A stretch of DNA of 64,000 nt from CAIQQQ01 sp037445025 (GCA_037445025.1 JBBILI010000017.1:1-64000); one strand, 5' to 3'. Counted from the first letter of the stretch, positions 46,357 to 56,458 are shown. The notes: generated from the letters alone by a model not told the origin. A program made the numbers and translations.

Positions 46357-47376
46357 ATGCCATTCACCACCACGCCATGCATTCTGCGTCGCCGGCGGGC
46401 CGTGCTCGGTCTTGCCGGCGCCGCGGTTGCCGCACTGTCCGCCCCCCATGTCGCCCGGGCGGCACCACGCCGGGTCCGATTTGGGCATAACAACACGGAT
46501 GATTCCCATTTCGGGCGCGGCGGCCAGGCCTTTGCGGACGCGGTGGCGGCTGATGACCGGCTGAAGGACGTCCTCAAGATCAGTGTCCTCGGCAACGCCC
46601 AGCTCGGCGACGACCTCGCCATGCTCGCCGGCTGCGCCAAGGGCACCATCGACGGCGCGCTGATTGGCAGTTCGCTGATCAGCAGCAGCGTCCCGGAGAT
46701 CGGGATCCTCAACGTCCCCTACGTGTTCGCCGATGTCGGCCACGCCCGCGCCGTGCTCGACGGCCCGATCGGGACCGCGTTTCTCACGTTCGCCCGCGCC
46801 AAGAGCCTCCCGGTTCTGGCCTGGGGCGAGAATGGCATGCGGCACATCACCTCCAACAAGCCGATCCGCAACGTGGCTGATCTGAAGGGCCTCAAGCTAC
46901 GTGTTCCGCAATCCACCATCATGCTGGACGGCATGCGCGCCCTTGGGGCCGATGCAGCACCACTCTCCTTCGGCCTGCTCCGTGGCGCGCTGCAGACGGG
47001 CGAGTTCCAGGCGCAGGAGAATGCGATCGCGGTGGTGGAGGCAGCAAAGCTGTATAAGGTCCAGAAATACCTCTGTCTAACGGGGCATATCTACGACGCG
47101 GTGGGCTTCATCGCCTCGCCCGACCTGCTCGAGGATCTCACCGAACCGCAGCAGGCAGCCCTGGCCGCGGCGGCGCGCAAAGGAGCCGCCATCACCCGCC
47201 AGGTTTCCGACGAAGCGGCGAGGAATGGCGTGGCACATCTCAAAACCCTGGGCATGACCGTGATCGACGATGTGGACATCGCCGGCTTCCAGGCCGCCGC
47301 ACGTCCCTACGCCGAAAGTCTCAAGCCCAGCTTCGGGGCAGAGCGCGTGGCGAGCCTGCTCGCCGCCGGGTCCTGA
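46357..47376 (+). CDS. TRAP-type transporter solute-binding protein (DctP family), orphan
   Basis: 339 residues with a Tat-like signal (RRRRAVLGLAGAAVAALSAPHVARA). The mature part has the DctP pattern: RFGHNNTDDSHFGRGGQAFADAV, ISVLGNAQLGDDLAMLAGCAKGTIDGALIGS and the specificity block GLKLRVPQSTIMLDGMRALGADAAPLSFG with FQAQENAI; the conserved Arg in KLRVP binds the ligand's carboxylate. TRAP membrane subunits (DctQ, DctM) are not adjacent. A chemoreceptor follows after 116 bases, so this may be a receptor-linked sensor protein, or it serves a distant transporter. Substrate unknown; organic acids are usual. Confidence 0.87.
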   Translation: MPFTTTPCILRRRRAVLGLAGAAVAALSAPHVARAAPRRVRFGHNNTDDSHFGRGGQAFADAVAADDRLKDVLKISVLGNAQLGDDLAMLAGCAKGTIDGALIGSSLISSSVPEIGILNVPYVFADVGHARAVLDGPIGTAFLTFARAKSLPVLAWGENGMRHITSNKPIRNVADLKGLKLRVPQSTIMLDGMRALGADAAPLSFGLLRGALQTGEFQAQENAIAVVEAAKLYKVQKYLCLTGHIYDAVGFIASPDLLEDLTEPQQAALAAAARKGAAITRQVSDEAARNGVAHLKTLGMTVIDDVDIAGFQAAARPYAESLKPSFGAERVASLLAAGS

Positions 47377-47492
47377 ACCATAGGGTTTCCGCGAAATCTT
47401 TGGCCATGACGTCCCCCGATGAAACGGCGCCTGGGGTCAGGGATGGAATCACTTGCCAGATGCCATCCCGCCCCGCCTGGAGATCTGCGCTC

Positions 47493-49475
47493 ATGCATTC
47501 AATCCGCACCCGCATATTCGGCGGCTTTGCTGCCCTGATCCTGCTGCAGCTTGTGGTCGCCGTCTCGGTCTGGCGCGCCGACGACCAGGTCGACCGTGCC
47601 AATGCCGCAGCCGCATCCGCGCAAACCAGCATGGACCGGGTCCTCACCGTTCGCTCGAACCTGTCCGCGCTCCAGATGTCGCTCGCCACCTATGTTCGAA
47701 CCAACCTTGCCGCTGATCGCGCGCGAGTCGACGCCGCACTGACGGCCATCGCGAGCACCCTGTCCGGACTCGGAGCCGGTGACGATGCCTCGGGCCAGCT
47801 GGCGCTCAGCATCAGGGACGTTCGCTCGGCCCTTGATGCAAGCATCGCCGCGACGATCGTCCGGCGTGACAAGGAGGCCGCCCTCACGCAGGCAGAACTC
47901 GGGCTCGAGGGCTCGGTCGTTTCGCTGGCCTCCGCCGCTGCCAGATCGCCCGAACGCGATACGCTCGAGATGGTCTCCGCCAACGGCGCCGAAGCCTCTC
48001 ATCTCCTGGTCGCACTGCAACGCTACGCCGCTTTCGGCGAGCCGGCCGACCGTCAGATCATCCAAGGCTCACTCTCGACCATCGCCGACAACCTTGGAGC
48101 CATTCAGAAGAACCAGGCGGGCCTTACGCCGCGCCTGACCCGCATGATCGGCACCTTGACCGCATCGATGGCCGAACTTCCACCCTTAATGGAGGCTGTC
48201 GCCACCGCGATGACCGCCCGGGCAAACAGCCTGGTGCGCCTGGACAAGGCCGCCGAGACGGCGCGCGACGCCATTGCCGGCCGCCTTGCGAGCCTCGGTG
48301 CCGAGCGGACCGCGCGGCAGGCAGAAATCGCCGCCGCTCGCCGGGGCGTCCGCATCACCGTTGCCACTGCCGGGCTCGCCTCGGCGTTGATCGGCGGCAT
48401 CCTCGCCGTGCTCGTCGGCATGTCGATCACCCGGCCGGTCACCCGCCTTGCCGCGGCCATGCGCCGCATCGCCGACGGCGCGCTCATCACCGACGTGCCG
48501 GGGCGCCGTCGTCACGACGAGATCGGCCGCATGGCCGAGGCGGTCCAGGTCTTCAAGGACAACATGATCCGCGCCGACGGGCTGACGGCCGAGCAGGAAA
48601 CGCTGAAGGCACGCGCGGCCCAGGAACGCCAGCAGGCGCTGCACCAGACCGCCGATTCGTTCGAAGGCAGGGTCGGCAGTCTGGTGTCTGAACTATCCGC
48701 CGGCGCTTCGATGCTGCAGACCACGGCACAGACGATGTCGTCCACCGCGACTCAGACCAGCCAGCAGGCTGCGAATGTTGCGGTGGCCGCCGAGGCTGCG
48801 ACCAACAGCGTGCAGGCGGTGGCTGCGGCGGCCGAGCAGTTGACGGCCTCGATCAGGGAAATCAGCCGACAGGTGGACCAATCCTCGCACATCACCAGCC
48901 AGGCTGTGGACGATGCGCGTCGTACCGACACCATTGTGCAGGCTTTGGCAGACGGCGCGCAGAAGATTGGTCAGGTGGTCCAGCTCATCAGCAACATCGC
49001 GGGCCAGACCAACCTGCTGGCGCTGAACGCCACCATCGAAGCGGCTCGGGCCGGCGAAGCCGGCAAAGGCTTTGCCGTGGTCGCCAGCGAGGTGAAGAGC
49101 CTGGCGTTGCAGACCGCCAAGGCGACCGAGGAAATCAGCGGACAGATCGCCCAGATTCAGAGTGCGACGGCCGAGGCCGTCCATGCGATCCATGGCATCG
49201 GGTCAACCATCGAACAGGTCAGCTCCATCGCCACCGCCATCGCCGCCGCAGTCGAAGAACAAGGGGCGGCGACAGCAGAAATCGCCCGCAACGTTCAGCA
49301 GACGGCGGCCAGCACCCACGATGTGTCGACCAACATCGGCACAATGCGGGCTGGGACCGATGAGACGGGGCTTGCCTCTGGAAAGGTTCTGGATGCCGCC
49401 AGAAGCCTGTCCCGGCAATCCGACGATCTGACTGCGGAGGTTGCCCAGTTCGTCGCCGGGGTACGGGCCGCCTGA
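47493..49475 (+). CDS. Methyl-accepting chemotaxis protein with large helical sensor
   Basis: 660 residues. First membrane helix at about 7-28 (IFGGFAALILLQLVVAVSVW). A ~280-residue helical periplasmic domain follows, about twice the length of a simple four-helix bundle, as in HBM-type sensors. A second helix near 322-347 (ITVATAGLASALIGGILAVLVGM), HAMP (RPVTRLAAAMRRIADGAL) and the signalling tip NIAGQTNLLALNATIEAARAG complete it. The start at 47493 (MHSIRTRIFGG) has GGAGA ~10 bases before; a longer frame from 47400 adds a non-membrane extension. It lies 116 bases after a TRAP-type binding protein; the pair may form a sensing unit. No CheR pentapeptide at the C-terminus. Confidence 0.92.
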   Translation: MHSIRTRIFGGFAALILLQLVVAVSVWRADDQVDRANAAAASAQTSMDRVLTVRSNLSALQMSLATYVRTNLAADRARVDAALTAIASTLSGLGAGDDASGQLALSIRDVRSALDASIAATIVRRDKEAALTQAELGLEGSVVSLASAAARSPERDTLEMVSANGAEASHLLVALQRYAAFGEPADRQIIQGSLSTIADNLGAIQKNQAGLTPRLTRMIGTLTASMAELPPLMEAVATAMTARANSLVRLDKAAETARDAIAGRLASLGAERTARQAEIAAARRGVRITVATAGLASALIGGILAVLVGMSITRPVTRLAAAMRRIADGALITDVPGRRRHDEIGRMAEAVQVFKDNMIRADGLTAEQETLKARAAQERQQALHQTADSFEGRVGSLVSELSAGASMLQTTAQTMSSTATQTSQQAANVAVAAEAATNSVQAVAAAAEQLTASIREISRQVDQSSHITSQAVDDARRTDTIVQALADGAQKIGQVVQLISNIAGQTNLLALNATIEAARAGEAGKGFAVVASEVKSLALQTAKATEEISGQIAQIQSATAEAVHAIHGIGSTIEQVSSIATAIAAAVEEQGAATAEIARNVQQTAASTHDVSTNIGTMRAGTDETGLASGKVLDAARSLSRQSDDLTAEVAQFVAGVRAA

Positions 49476-49828
49476 ACTTGAAAGGCGCGTGGACCCATCT
49501 CTGTGTCGCGAACGCGCGGCGCAATGACGATGCATTCGGGGAAACGGGACTCGCCGGAAGGTCGCGACACGGCTATCGCGACCGAGAAGCAGTACGGTTC
49601 GTCACGAAGTGCTGGCGGCCCTGCAGGCCTGGTGGGGTTTGGTAACGCGCGTGCCGGACGCCGGGAAGCTGGCCAGTTTTGCTCGCGGGCGGATCCGTCG
49701 TGCGGCGAGCCTGCTGCCACGGTTCGGGCAGCGCCAGCCGAATCGACCCTCGGCGCAGTTACGGCAGAAGCTGCATTCGAAGCGGCAGATCATCGCATCC
49801 GTGGCTGCGGGCGGCAGGTCTGCGTTTT

Positions 49829-49861
49829 ATACCAACGGTCATGAAGAATGACCGTTGGTAT
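49829..49861. repeat. ACCAACGGTC-type palindrome, copy 2
   Basis: Perfect arms ATACCAACGGTCAT and ATGACCGTTGGTAT around GAAGA. Same family as 11231 and 49907. Confidence 0.65.
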
Positions 49862-49906
49862 GGGTCCTGGTTTGGCGCGCCGCCGCCGGCCGACCCGGCG
49901 CGCGAT

Positions 49907-49953
49907 ACCAACGGTCTTGATCGATGGAAGAGTCATCGATCAAGACCGTTGGT
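49907..49953. repeat. ACCAACGGTC-type palindrome, copy 3, beside lysE 3' end
   Basis: Perfect 20-base arms, ACCAACGGTC continuing TTGATCGATG, around a 7-base loop. It stops two bases before the LysE stop codon, so in the minus direction it could end that transcript. Confidence 0.65.
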
Positions 49954-49954
49954 C

Positions 49955-50557
49955 TCAGAGCAGCCCCAGCATCGCGGCGGCGCCGAACGCGGTGAGAATC
50001 AGGGCGGAGATCCGGTCGATCCACAGCATCGCCCCCTGCGTCACCGCCCGTCGCGCACCGGCGACGGCGCTGCACAGAAACAGCCACCACAGTGCCGATC
50101 CCAGAAACACACCCGCCACCAGCGCGAAGGCGCCGCGCGAGGCCACCACGCCCAGCGCCGCGAAGGCCGCGACAAAGCTGAGGATGGTCGCGGGATTGGT
50201 CAGCGTGAGCCCGACCGCCGCGACATAGGCGCGCAACAGCCCGGTGCCGCCGACCTGTCGCGCGGTGCGCGCCACACCGGCCGAGCGCCAGGCCATGAGT
50301 CCCAGCCAGATCAGGAACGCGCCGCCGGCCAGGCGCAGCGGGGTCTGAACCTGCAGCAGCAAGCGGGAGACGGCGCTGGTGCCGGAGGCGGCCAGTGCGC
50401 CGTACAGCGCATCGCCGGTGGCGATGCCGGCGCCGATCGCCATGCCCGCGGCCCAGCCTTGGGCCAGCGTGCAATTGATGGTCAGCAGCCCCATCGGCCC
50501 CACCGGCGCTGCCACCGAGAGGCCGAGCAGCAACCCGGCCAGCAGCACTTCGAGCAT
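49955..50557 (-). CDS. LysE-family translocator (amino acid exporter)
   Basis: 200 residues, six membrane helices. LLLGLSVAAPVGPMGLLTINCTLAQGWAAGMAIGAGIATGDALY is the LysE/RhtB N-terminal signature, and LTLTNPATILSFVAAFA the conserved NP motif. It exports an amino acid or derivative from the cytosol; which one is not visible. ATG 50557 (MLEVLLAG) follows GGGGGA; four codons upstream a GTG is also open. No regulator (ArgP type) is adjacent. Confidence 0.88.
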   Translation of the reverse strand: MLEVLLAGLLLGLSVAAPVGPMGLLTINCTLAQGWAAGMAIGAGIATGDALYGALAASGTSAVSRLLLQVQTPLRLAGGAFLIWLGLMAWRSAGVARTARQVGGTGLLRAYVAAVGLTLTNPATILSFVAAFAALGVVASRGAFALVAGVFLGSALWWLFLCSAVAGARRAVTQGAMLWIDRISALILTAFGAAAMLGLL

Positions 50558-50572
50558 TCGGTCCCCCACAGC

Positions 50573-50605
50573 AAAAACGGCCGCCAGGTTTCCCTGGCGG
50601 CCGTT
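50573..50605 (-). terminator. Rho-independent terminator of the first cold-shock gene
   Basis: On the minus strand AACGGCCGCCAGG, GAAA tetraloop, CCTGGCGGCCGTT and TTT: a perfect 13-pair stem with a T tract, 22 bases after the cold-shock stop. Confidence 0.85.
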
Positions 50606-50627
50606 TCAGTAGCCGAAGCGCGAGGCT

Positions 50628-50831
50628 TCAGGCCAGCTTGAGGTTGGTGGCGGCAGCCTTGCCGCGCTCCATCGCCACTTCGTAGCTGACCTTTTGGCCG
50701 TCGTTGAGGCCCTTGAGGCCGGCGGCCTGTACGGCGGTGATGTGCACGAACACGTCCTTGCCGCCGTCAGACGGCATGATGAAGCCGAAGCCCTTGGTGG
50801 CATTGAACCACTTAACAGTACCGATAGCCAT
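50628..50831 (-). CDS. Cold-shock protein (CspA family), copy 1
   Basis: 67-residue single cold-shock domain that binds single-stranded RNA/DNA and melts mRNA structure. RNP1 is KGFGFIMPSDG and RNP2 DVFVHITAV. CAGGAG precedes ATG 50831. It differs from the other copy 262 bases upstream at only a handful of positions (N/T at 11, K/R, N/D, L/P near the end), a recent duplication. Own terminator downstream. Confidence 0.95.
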   Translation of the reverse strand: MAIGTVKWFNATKGFGFIMPSDGGKDVFVHITAVQAAGLKGLNDGQKVSYEVAMERGKAAATNLKLA

Positions 50832-51092
50832 GTGAGTGTCTCCTGAAGTCAGACGCGGGAAGCCGCTTCTGCGTGATGGTTGTTGCAGGTTGAGTGTCCC
50901 GGTCGGACGAGAGCGACTTGGAGGACGGGGAGAAAGCGCGGGACCGACATCGCGTCGTTAGGCTCGGACCGTTGCTTGAGATGGGCGGATCCCGCGGCGC
51001 GCGTCATTGGAGTTTGATACTCCAACGAGGTCGTCATCTTGATGATGGCGGCTGGCACGCAAGATCGGCCGATTTTGGGGTAAGCGCGCGTC
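50832..51092 (-). promoter_or_regulatory. Long leader/promoter region of cold-shock gene 1
   Basis: 261 bases without a gene. A small hairpin TGGAGT-TTGAT-ACTCCA lies at 51008-51024. Long structured leaders are typical of cold-shock mRNAs; I see no clear -35/-10 pair. Confidence 0.3.
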
Positions 51093-51296
51093 TTACGCGG
51101 GCTTCAGATTCGTGGCGGCAGCCTTGCCGCGCTCCATCGCCACTTCGTAGCTCACCTTCTGGCCTTCATCGAGGCCACGAAGGCCCGCGGCCTGAACCGC
51201 TGTGATGTGCACGAAGACATCCTTGCCGCCATCAGACGGCATGATAAAGCCAAATCCTTTTGTGGTGTTGAACCACTTCACGGTACCGATAGCCAT
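51093..51296 (-). CDS. Cold-shock protein (CspA family), copy 2
   Basis: 67 residues, same RNP1 (KGFGFIMPSDG) and RNP2 (DVFVHITAV) as copy 1. GAGAGA precedes the ATG at 51296; the frame is open 34 codons further upstream but that part has no cold-shock character. Copy 1 may have been formed by tandem duplication of this gene or the reverse. No terminator of comparable quality follows, so some read-through to copy 1 is possible. Confidence 0.95.
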   Translation of the reverse strand: MAIGTVKWFNTTKGFGFIMPSDGGKDVFVHITAVQAAGLRGLDEGQKVSYEVAMERGKAAATNLKPA

Positions 51297-51563
51297 AGCT
51301 GCGTCTCTCTCATGTCGATCCCCCGCACAAGGATGCGGGGACCCTCGCAGATCTATGCGAGGTGGATGACAACCGGGTTGATGGATTTCTTGAAGCACCC
51401 CGTGGGAGACGCAACGGCGGGGATGACCCGGACGGTACGACGGATAAGCAGCAAGCCAAGCCAGAACGCGATTGCAGGCCTAGTGGCGCAGAACTCGACG
51501 GCCAAGTCAATAAAAACGACACATTGCAGGCAGCACAAGTCCTGAGAACGCCATAAAACCGAG

Positions 51564-51591
51564 AAAGGGGCAAGCCCTGCGGCCTGCCCCT
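51564..51591 (-). terminator. Probable groESL terminator
   Basis: On the minus strand AAGGGGCAGGCC pairs with GGCTTGCCCCTT (one G-T pair), then TCTCGGTTTT. It lies 39 bases after the groEL stop. The rest of the 333-base gap 51297-51629 shows no gene or other structure. Confidence 0.65.
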
Positions 51592-51629
51592 TCCTTCGAT
51601 TCACGCAAATATCAGCAGTGAGCGTCAGA

Positions 51630-53276
<1,647 letters not shown>

Positions 53277-53309
53277 GTCGTGTGTTCCTTATAGATAGGG
53301 GAGAGCTGA

Positions 53310-53627
53310 TCAGGCGGCCTTCTTGGAGGAGGCGGCCGGGGCGTCGATGATGCCCATGACGTCGCTTTCCTTCATGATCAGCAGCTCTTCGCCGTCGATC
53401 TTGACTTCGGTGCCCGACCACTTGCCGAACAGCACGCGGTCACCCGCCTTCACGTCGAGGGCGACGATGGCGCCCTGCTCGTTGCGGCTGCCGGGGCCGA
53501 CGGCGATGACTTCGCCTTCCATCGGCTTTTCCTTGGCGGTGTCGGGGATGATGATGCCGCCCGCGGTCTTCTCTTCGGCAGTGATGCGACGCACCACGAT
53601 ACGGTCGTGCAGGGGACGGAATTTCAT
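53310..53627 (-). CDS. groS: Co-chaperonin GroES (10 kDa)
   Basis: 105 residues forming the heptameric lid of GroEL. MKFRPLHDRIVVRRITAEEKTAGGIIIPDTAKEKPMEGEVIAVG includes the mobile loop that touches GroEL. KAGDRVLFGKWSGTEVKIDGEELLIMKESDVMGII closes the barrel. A short tail (DAPAASSKKAA) is extra. AGGAG precedes ATG 53627. Transcription comes from the TTGACA promoter at 53778-53751 and is controlled by CIRCE; hrcA itself is not in the window. Confidence 0.98.
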   Translation of the reverse strand: MKFRPLHDRIVVRRITAEEKTAGGIIIPDTAKEKPMEGEVIAVGPGSRNEQGAIVALDVKAGDRVLFGKWSGTEVKIDGEELLIMKESDVMGIIDAPAASSKKAA

Positions 53628-53722
53628 GCGGATCGCTCCTGGATGGTTGCGACCGGACCTTCACGCGGCACTGCGAACCCCCTTTGGGCATTCACGGCGT
53701 CCTGCTTCGGTACGGCCATTGT

Positions 53723-53749
53723 TAGCACTCCCATGCAGGGAGTGCCAGC
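53723..53749 (-). promoter_or_regulatory. CIRCE operator upstream of groESL (copy 1)
   Basis: TTAGCACTC-N9-GAGTGCCAG fits the CIRCE consensus TTAGCACTC-N9-GAGTGCTAA with two changes at the far edge. It overlaps the expected transcription start. HrcA repressor binds here in other bacteria. Confidence 0.85.
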
Positions 53750-53750
53750 G

Positions 53751-53778
53751 ATGTAGAACGCTGCCCCTCGGATGTCAA
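53751..53778 (-). promoter_or_regulatory. Promoter of groESL
   Basis: On the minus strand TTGACA (53778-53773), 16-base spacer, TACATC (53756-53751). The start of transcription would fall within CIRCE copy 1, as expected for HrcA repression. Confidence 0.65.
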
Positions 53779-53785
53779 GCAATCG

Positions 53786-53812
53786 GCAGCACTCTCGGCA
53801 GGTGAGTGCCAA
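53786..53812 (-). promoter_or_regulatory. Second CIRCE-like site upstream of the groESL promoter
   Basis: GCAGCACTC-N9-GAGTGCCAA keeps the inner arms GCACTC and GAGTGC exactly with the same 9-base spacing. It sits just upstream of the -35, so two HrcA sites flank the promoter. Confidence 0.6.
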
Positions 53813-53977
53813 GTTGCTGATTTCAGTGGATTTTTTATTGTTTCGGCAAGATTTGCCGTGTCAGGATGATGACAGCCGCGCGGCAGATCGCGGCATTCGG
53901 GAAGCCTCGCTGGCCCTGCGGCACACAGACAAGGATGTTTTTGACCTATCGACCGACACCAACCGACGGAGAGCTGC

Positions 53978-54250
53978 ATGCGACTGGAAACCGCACTCGA
54001 ACGCCAGCTGAACGGCTATCGGATGACGACCGCCGAGATTCTCTACCATTTGCCGGATCATCCGGCGGTGCTGCAGAGCTTCGTCTGGCAGGACCTGGAC
54101 ATCGCGCCGAAATTTCCGGTTCTGCACCGGTTTCTCGATTTCTGGACCCGTCAGATCGATGGCAAGCTGCATTCGGTGCGCGTGGGCGCCACCAGCATCG
54201 TCAGTCTGGGCGAGTGGCGCCACATCGATCATGTGATGCAACTGCACTGA
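53978..54250 (+). CDS. usg: Usg-family protein
   Basis: 90 residues matching the small alphaproteobacterial Usg family: YRMTTAEILYHLPDHPAVLQSFVWQDLDIAPKFPVLHRFLDFWTRQIDGKLHSVRVG is nearly all of its conserved core. Function unknown; in some relatives it lies near trp genes, which are not here. GGAGA precedes ATG 53978. It is divergent from groESL, with the CIRCE region between. Confidence 0.8.
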   Translation: MRLETALERQLNGYRMTTAEILYHLPDHPAVLQSFVWQDLDIAPKFPVLHRFLDFWTRQIDGKLHSVRVGATSIVSLGEWRHIDHVMQLH

Positions 54251-54337
54251 GCCGGTCCTGAGTCTGACGACCTGGGGGCTGCAGCCGCCCCACAGCCATA
54301 TTTGATCCGCCGGATGATCGTATCCGGCAAGGCACGC

Positions 54338-54372
54338 AAAAACCCGGAGCGCATCGCAAGATGCGCTCCGGG
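54338..54372 (-). terminator. Rho-independent terminator of the DUF1127 gene
   Basis: On the minus strand CCCGGAGCGCAT, loop CTTGCG, ATGCGCTCCGGG, TTTTT: a perfect 12-pair stem with T5, eight bases after the stop. Confidence 0.85.
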
Positions 54373-54379
54373 GAACCTG

Positions 54380-54607
54380 TCAACGCTGCCAGGTGCCGCG
54401 CGCGATCGACTCGAAATCGCTCGGCGCAATGGCGAGGTCCTGCAGGTCGCGCGGGTTGAGCAGGCTGAGTTCGCGCATCGTCTCGGCGCGCAGGCGACGC
54501 TCGGCCACCCAGCCGCCGAGGCGGGCCATCAGGCCGGAAATCGGCGCGAGGCCCGACACACCGGTGGTCGCGGCGTCATGACCGAAGCCGCGCATGAGCT
54601 GTGCCAT
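54380..54607 (-). CDS. DUF1127 (YjiS-like) small protein
   Basis: 75 residues. The C-terminal part AERRLRAETMRELSLLNPRDLQDLAIAPSDFESIARGTW is the DUF1127 motif: a basic helix followed by L-x-L-x-x-D-x-x-L-x-D-I/A-G-x-x. Family members in alphaproteobacteria bind RNA or regulate phosphate and stress genes; the role here is unknown. ATG 54607 is preceded by AAGGGA. A TGCAG/CTGCA-rich inverted repeat upstream (about 54626-54650) and a strong terminator mark it as a single-gene unit. Confidence 0.82.
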   Translation of the reverse strand: MAQLMRGFGHDAATTGVSGLAPISGLMARLGGWVAERRLRAETMRELSLLNPRDLQDLAIAPSDFESIARGTWQR

Positions 54608-54729
54608 GGAGAAAGTCCCTTCTGTTGCAGTGCAGCATTTGCTGCAGCGCACCATAAGGGAAGTGACCCCCATTATGTCAAGCGTGCTGACCTATTTGCG
54701 CCCCGGGCAGCCGGCGCAACGCAGCCCAG

Positions 54730-55254
54730 CTATTTGTTGATGACGGCCGCCCCGGCCTTGGCACAGACCTCGTCCTGCGATCCGGCCCCGCCGGAAACGC
54801 CGATCGCGCCGATCAGCTTGCCGTCCTCGATCAGCGGAATCCCGCCGCGCGAGCCGATCACGCCATCAAGTGTGAGCTGATAGACCAGCCCGCCCTGCAT
54901 GCCGTTCTCGAACAGCTTGGTGTCGCGGCGGTAGGCGGCTGCGGTGTGCGCCTTGTGCTCGGAAATCGCGATCGAGGCGAGCTGGGCGCCGTCCATGCGG
55001 CCGAATGCGACAAGATTGTTGCCGGAGTCGACGACAGTGACGTTCATCTTCCAGTTGTGCTTCTTCGCCTCCGCCATCGCCGCCGTCACCACGGACTGGG
55101 CCCGGTCGAATGTGATCGGCGCGCCGTAGGGCACGTCGAACGGCATCACATCGGGGATGACATCGAGCATCGGCGTGGGGGAGGGCTGGGCCAGGGCCGG
55201 CACAGCGGCAAGCGAGGCGAGACCGGCCAGAATCGGCAGCATGGAGCGGCGCAT
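54730..55254 (-). CDS. GlcG/HbpS-family heme-binding-type protein, exported
   Basis: 174 residues with a signal peptide (MRRSMLPILAGLASLAAVPALAQ). The mature part is the GlcG/HbpS alpha-beta fold: DRAQSVVTAAMAEAKKHNWKMNVTVVDSGNNLVAFGRMDGAQLASIAISEHKAHTAAAY, then GGIPLIEDGKLIGAIGVSGGAGSQDEVCAKAG. HbpS binds heme and GlcG is of unclear role; in exported members the ligand is unknown. CAGGGAA precedes ATG 55254. It is divergent from heme A synthase by 136 bases, a suggestive but unproven link to heme. Confidence 0.85.
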   Translation of the reverse strand: MRRSMLPILAGLASLAAVPALAQPSPTPMLDVIPDVMPFDVPYGAPITFDRAQSVVTAAMAEAKKHNWKMNVTVVDSGNNLVAFGRMDGAQLASIAISEHKAHTAAAYRRDTKLFENGMQGGLVYQLTLDGVIGSRGGIPLIEDGKLIGAIGVSGGAGSQDEVCAKAGAAVINK

Positions 55255-55390
55255 GGGCGTTATTCCCTGACAATGCCGGGTTGTCGCCCGGTCTGTTTGG
55301 TCGACCGGAAAACCCTGACGTCGGACCGCTTGCGAGACAAGAGGAAATCGTGCCCCTGGCCGCTGCTGTCGTGTTCTCTATATAGAGCGT

Positions 55391-56437
55391 ATGCCCTTCG
55401 ACTCCCGCGAAACCGCGACCTTCACCCGTGCCCGCCCCCGTGCGGTCGCGATCTGGCTGTTCGTCATGGCCTTCATGATCTGGGTCATGGTGTTGCTCGG
55501 CGGTGCCACCCGCCTGACCGGCTCCGGCCTGTCGATCATGGAATGGGCGCCGATCATGGGCGCGCTGCCGCCCTGGAGTGCCGCGGAATGGAACCGCCTA
55601 TTCGCGCTCTATCAGCAGATCCCGCAATATCAGGTGCTGCACCAAGGCTTCGGGCTGGACGGTTTCAAGCACATCTTCTGGCTGGAATGGAGCCACCGGC
55701 TGTGGGGCCGGCTGATGGGCCTGGCCTTCGCGGTGCCGCTGGCGGTGTTCTGGGTCCGCGGCTGGCTGCCGCAGGGGCTGTGGAAGCGGCTGGTCGGGCT
55801 GCTTGTGCTGGGCGGGCTGCAGGGCGGGGTGGGCTGGTTCATGGTGGCCTCGGGTTTCGAGGCGGACAGCACCGCTGTGTCGCCCTATCGGCTGGTGGCG
55901 CATCTGGTGCTGGCGCTGAGCCTGTACAGCGCGATCTTCTGGACGGCGCTGTCGCTGTATCGCGGCCCGTCGGCCGGTGCGCGCCCCGGCGCGCTGCGCC
56001 CGATCTCGGCCGTCCTGGTCGGCCTCGTCGGTCTGACCATCGTGGCCGGCGGATTCGTCGCCGGACTCAAGGCCGGCTTCACCTACAACACCTTCCCGCT
56101 GATGGACGGGCATCTCGTGCCGGCCGGCTACGCGGCGCTGCAGCCCTGGACACGCAACCTGTTCGAGAACATCCCGGCCGTGCAGTTCGACCACCGCCTG
56201 CTGGCGAGCGTGACCGCGCTGCTGGCATCCGCGGTGGCGCTGTGGTTCCTGCCGCGCACATCCGGCGCCACGCGCGGCGCTCTTCTCGCGCTGGGCGGCC
56301 TGGTGCTCGTGCAATACGCGCTCGGCGTCACCACCTTGCTGTGGGTGGTGCCGACCGGCCTTGCCACCGCCCACCAGGCCACCGCCGTTCTGCTGCTCTC
56401 CGCAGCCCTTGCCCTGCGCCACACCCAACGCGCCTGA
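55391..56437 (+). CDS. ctaA: Heme A synthase (COX15/CtaA)
   Basis: 348-residue integral membrane enzyme that oxidises the methyl group of heme O to a formyl group, yielding heme A for aa3-type cytochrome oxidase. Eight membrane helices; the four heme-binding histidines fall in EWSHRLWGR, RLVAHLVLAL, QFDHRLLA and ATAHQATAVLLL. GGATRLTGSGLSIMEWAPIMGALPP is the COX15 signature. No ribosome site is seen; the palindrome CTCTATATAGAG ends three bases before the ATG and may act as the -10, giving a leaderless message. ctaB and cta genes are not in view. Confidence 0.95.
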   Translation: MPFDSRETATFTRARPRAVAIWLFVMAFMIWVMVLLGGATRLTGSGLSIMEWAPIMGALPPWSAAEWNRLFALYQQIPQYQVLHQGFGLDGFKHIFWLEWSHRLWGRLMGLAFAVPLAVFWVRGWLPQGLWKRLVGLLVLGGLQGGVGWFMVASGFEADSTAVSPYRLVAHLVLALSLYSAIFWTALSLYRGPSAGARPGALRPISAVLVGLVGLTIVAGGFVAGLKAGFTYNTFPLMDGHLVPAGYAALQPWTRNLFENIPAVQFDHRLLASVTALLASAVALWFLPRTSGATRGALLALGGLVLVQYALGVTTLLWVVPTGLATAHQATAVLLLSAALALRHTQRA

Positions 56438-56458
56438 CCTCATCCGATAGGATCCGCC

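Larger units (their letters stand above)
49476..49954. other. 479-base gap: no gene recognised; two palindromes at its end
   Basis: Several overlapping frames of 60-110 codons cross this gap on both strands, but none has a recognised motif or a convincing ribosome site. The only structures are the palindromes at 49829 and 49907. The left part has normal GC and could be a decayed gene; I cannot show it. Confidence 0.4.

Noticed and set aside
49503..49851. Small plus-strand frames in the gap after the second chemoreceptor
   Set aside because: No recognised motif, several frames equally open, and the end lies in a palindrome.
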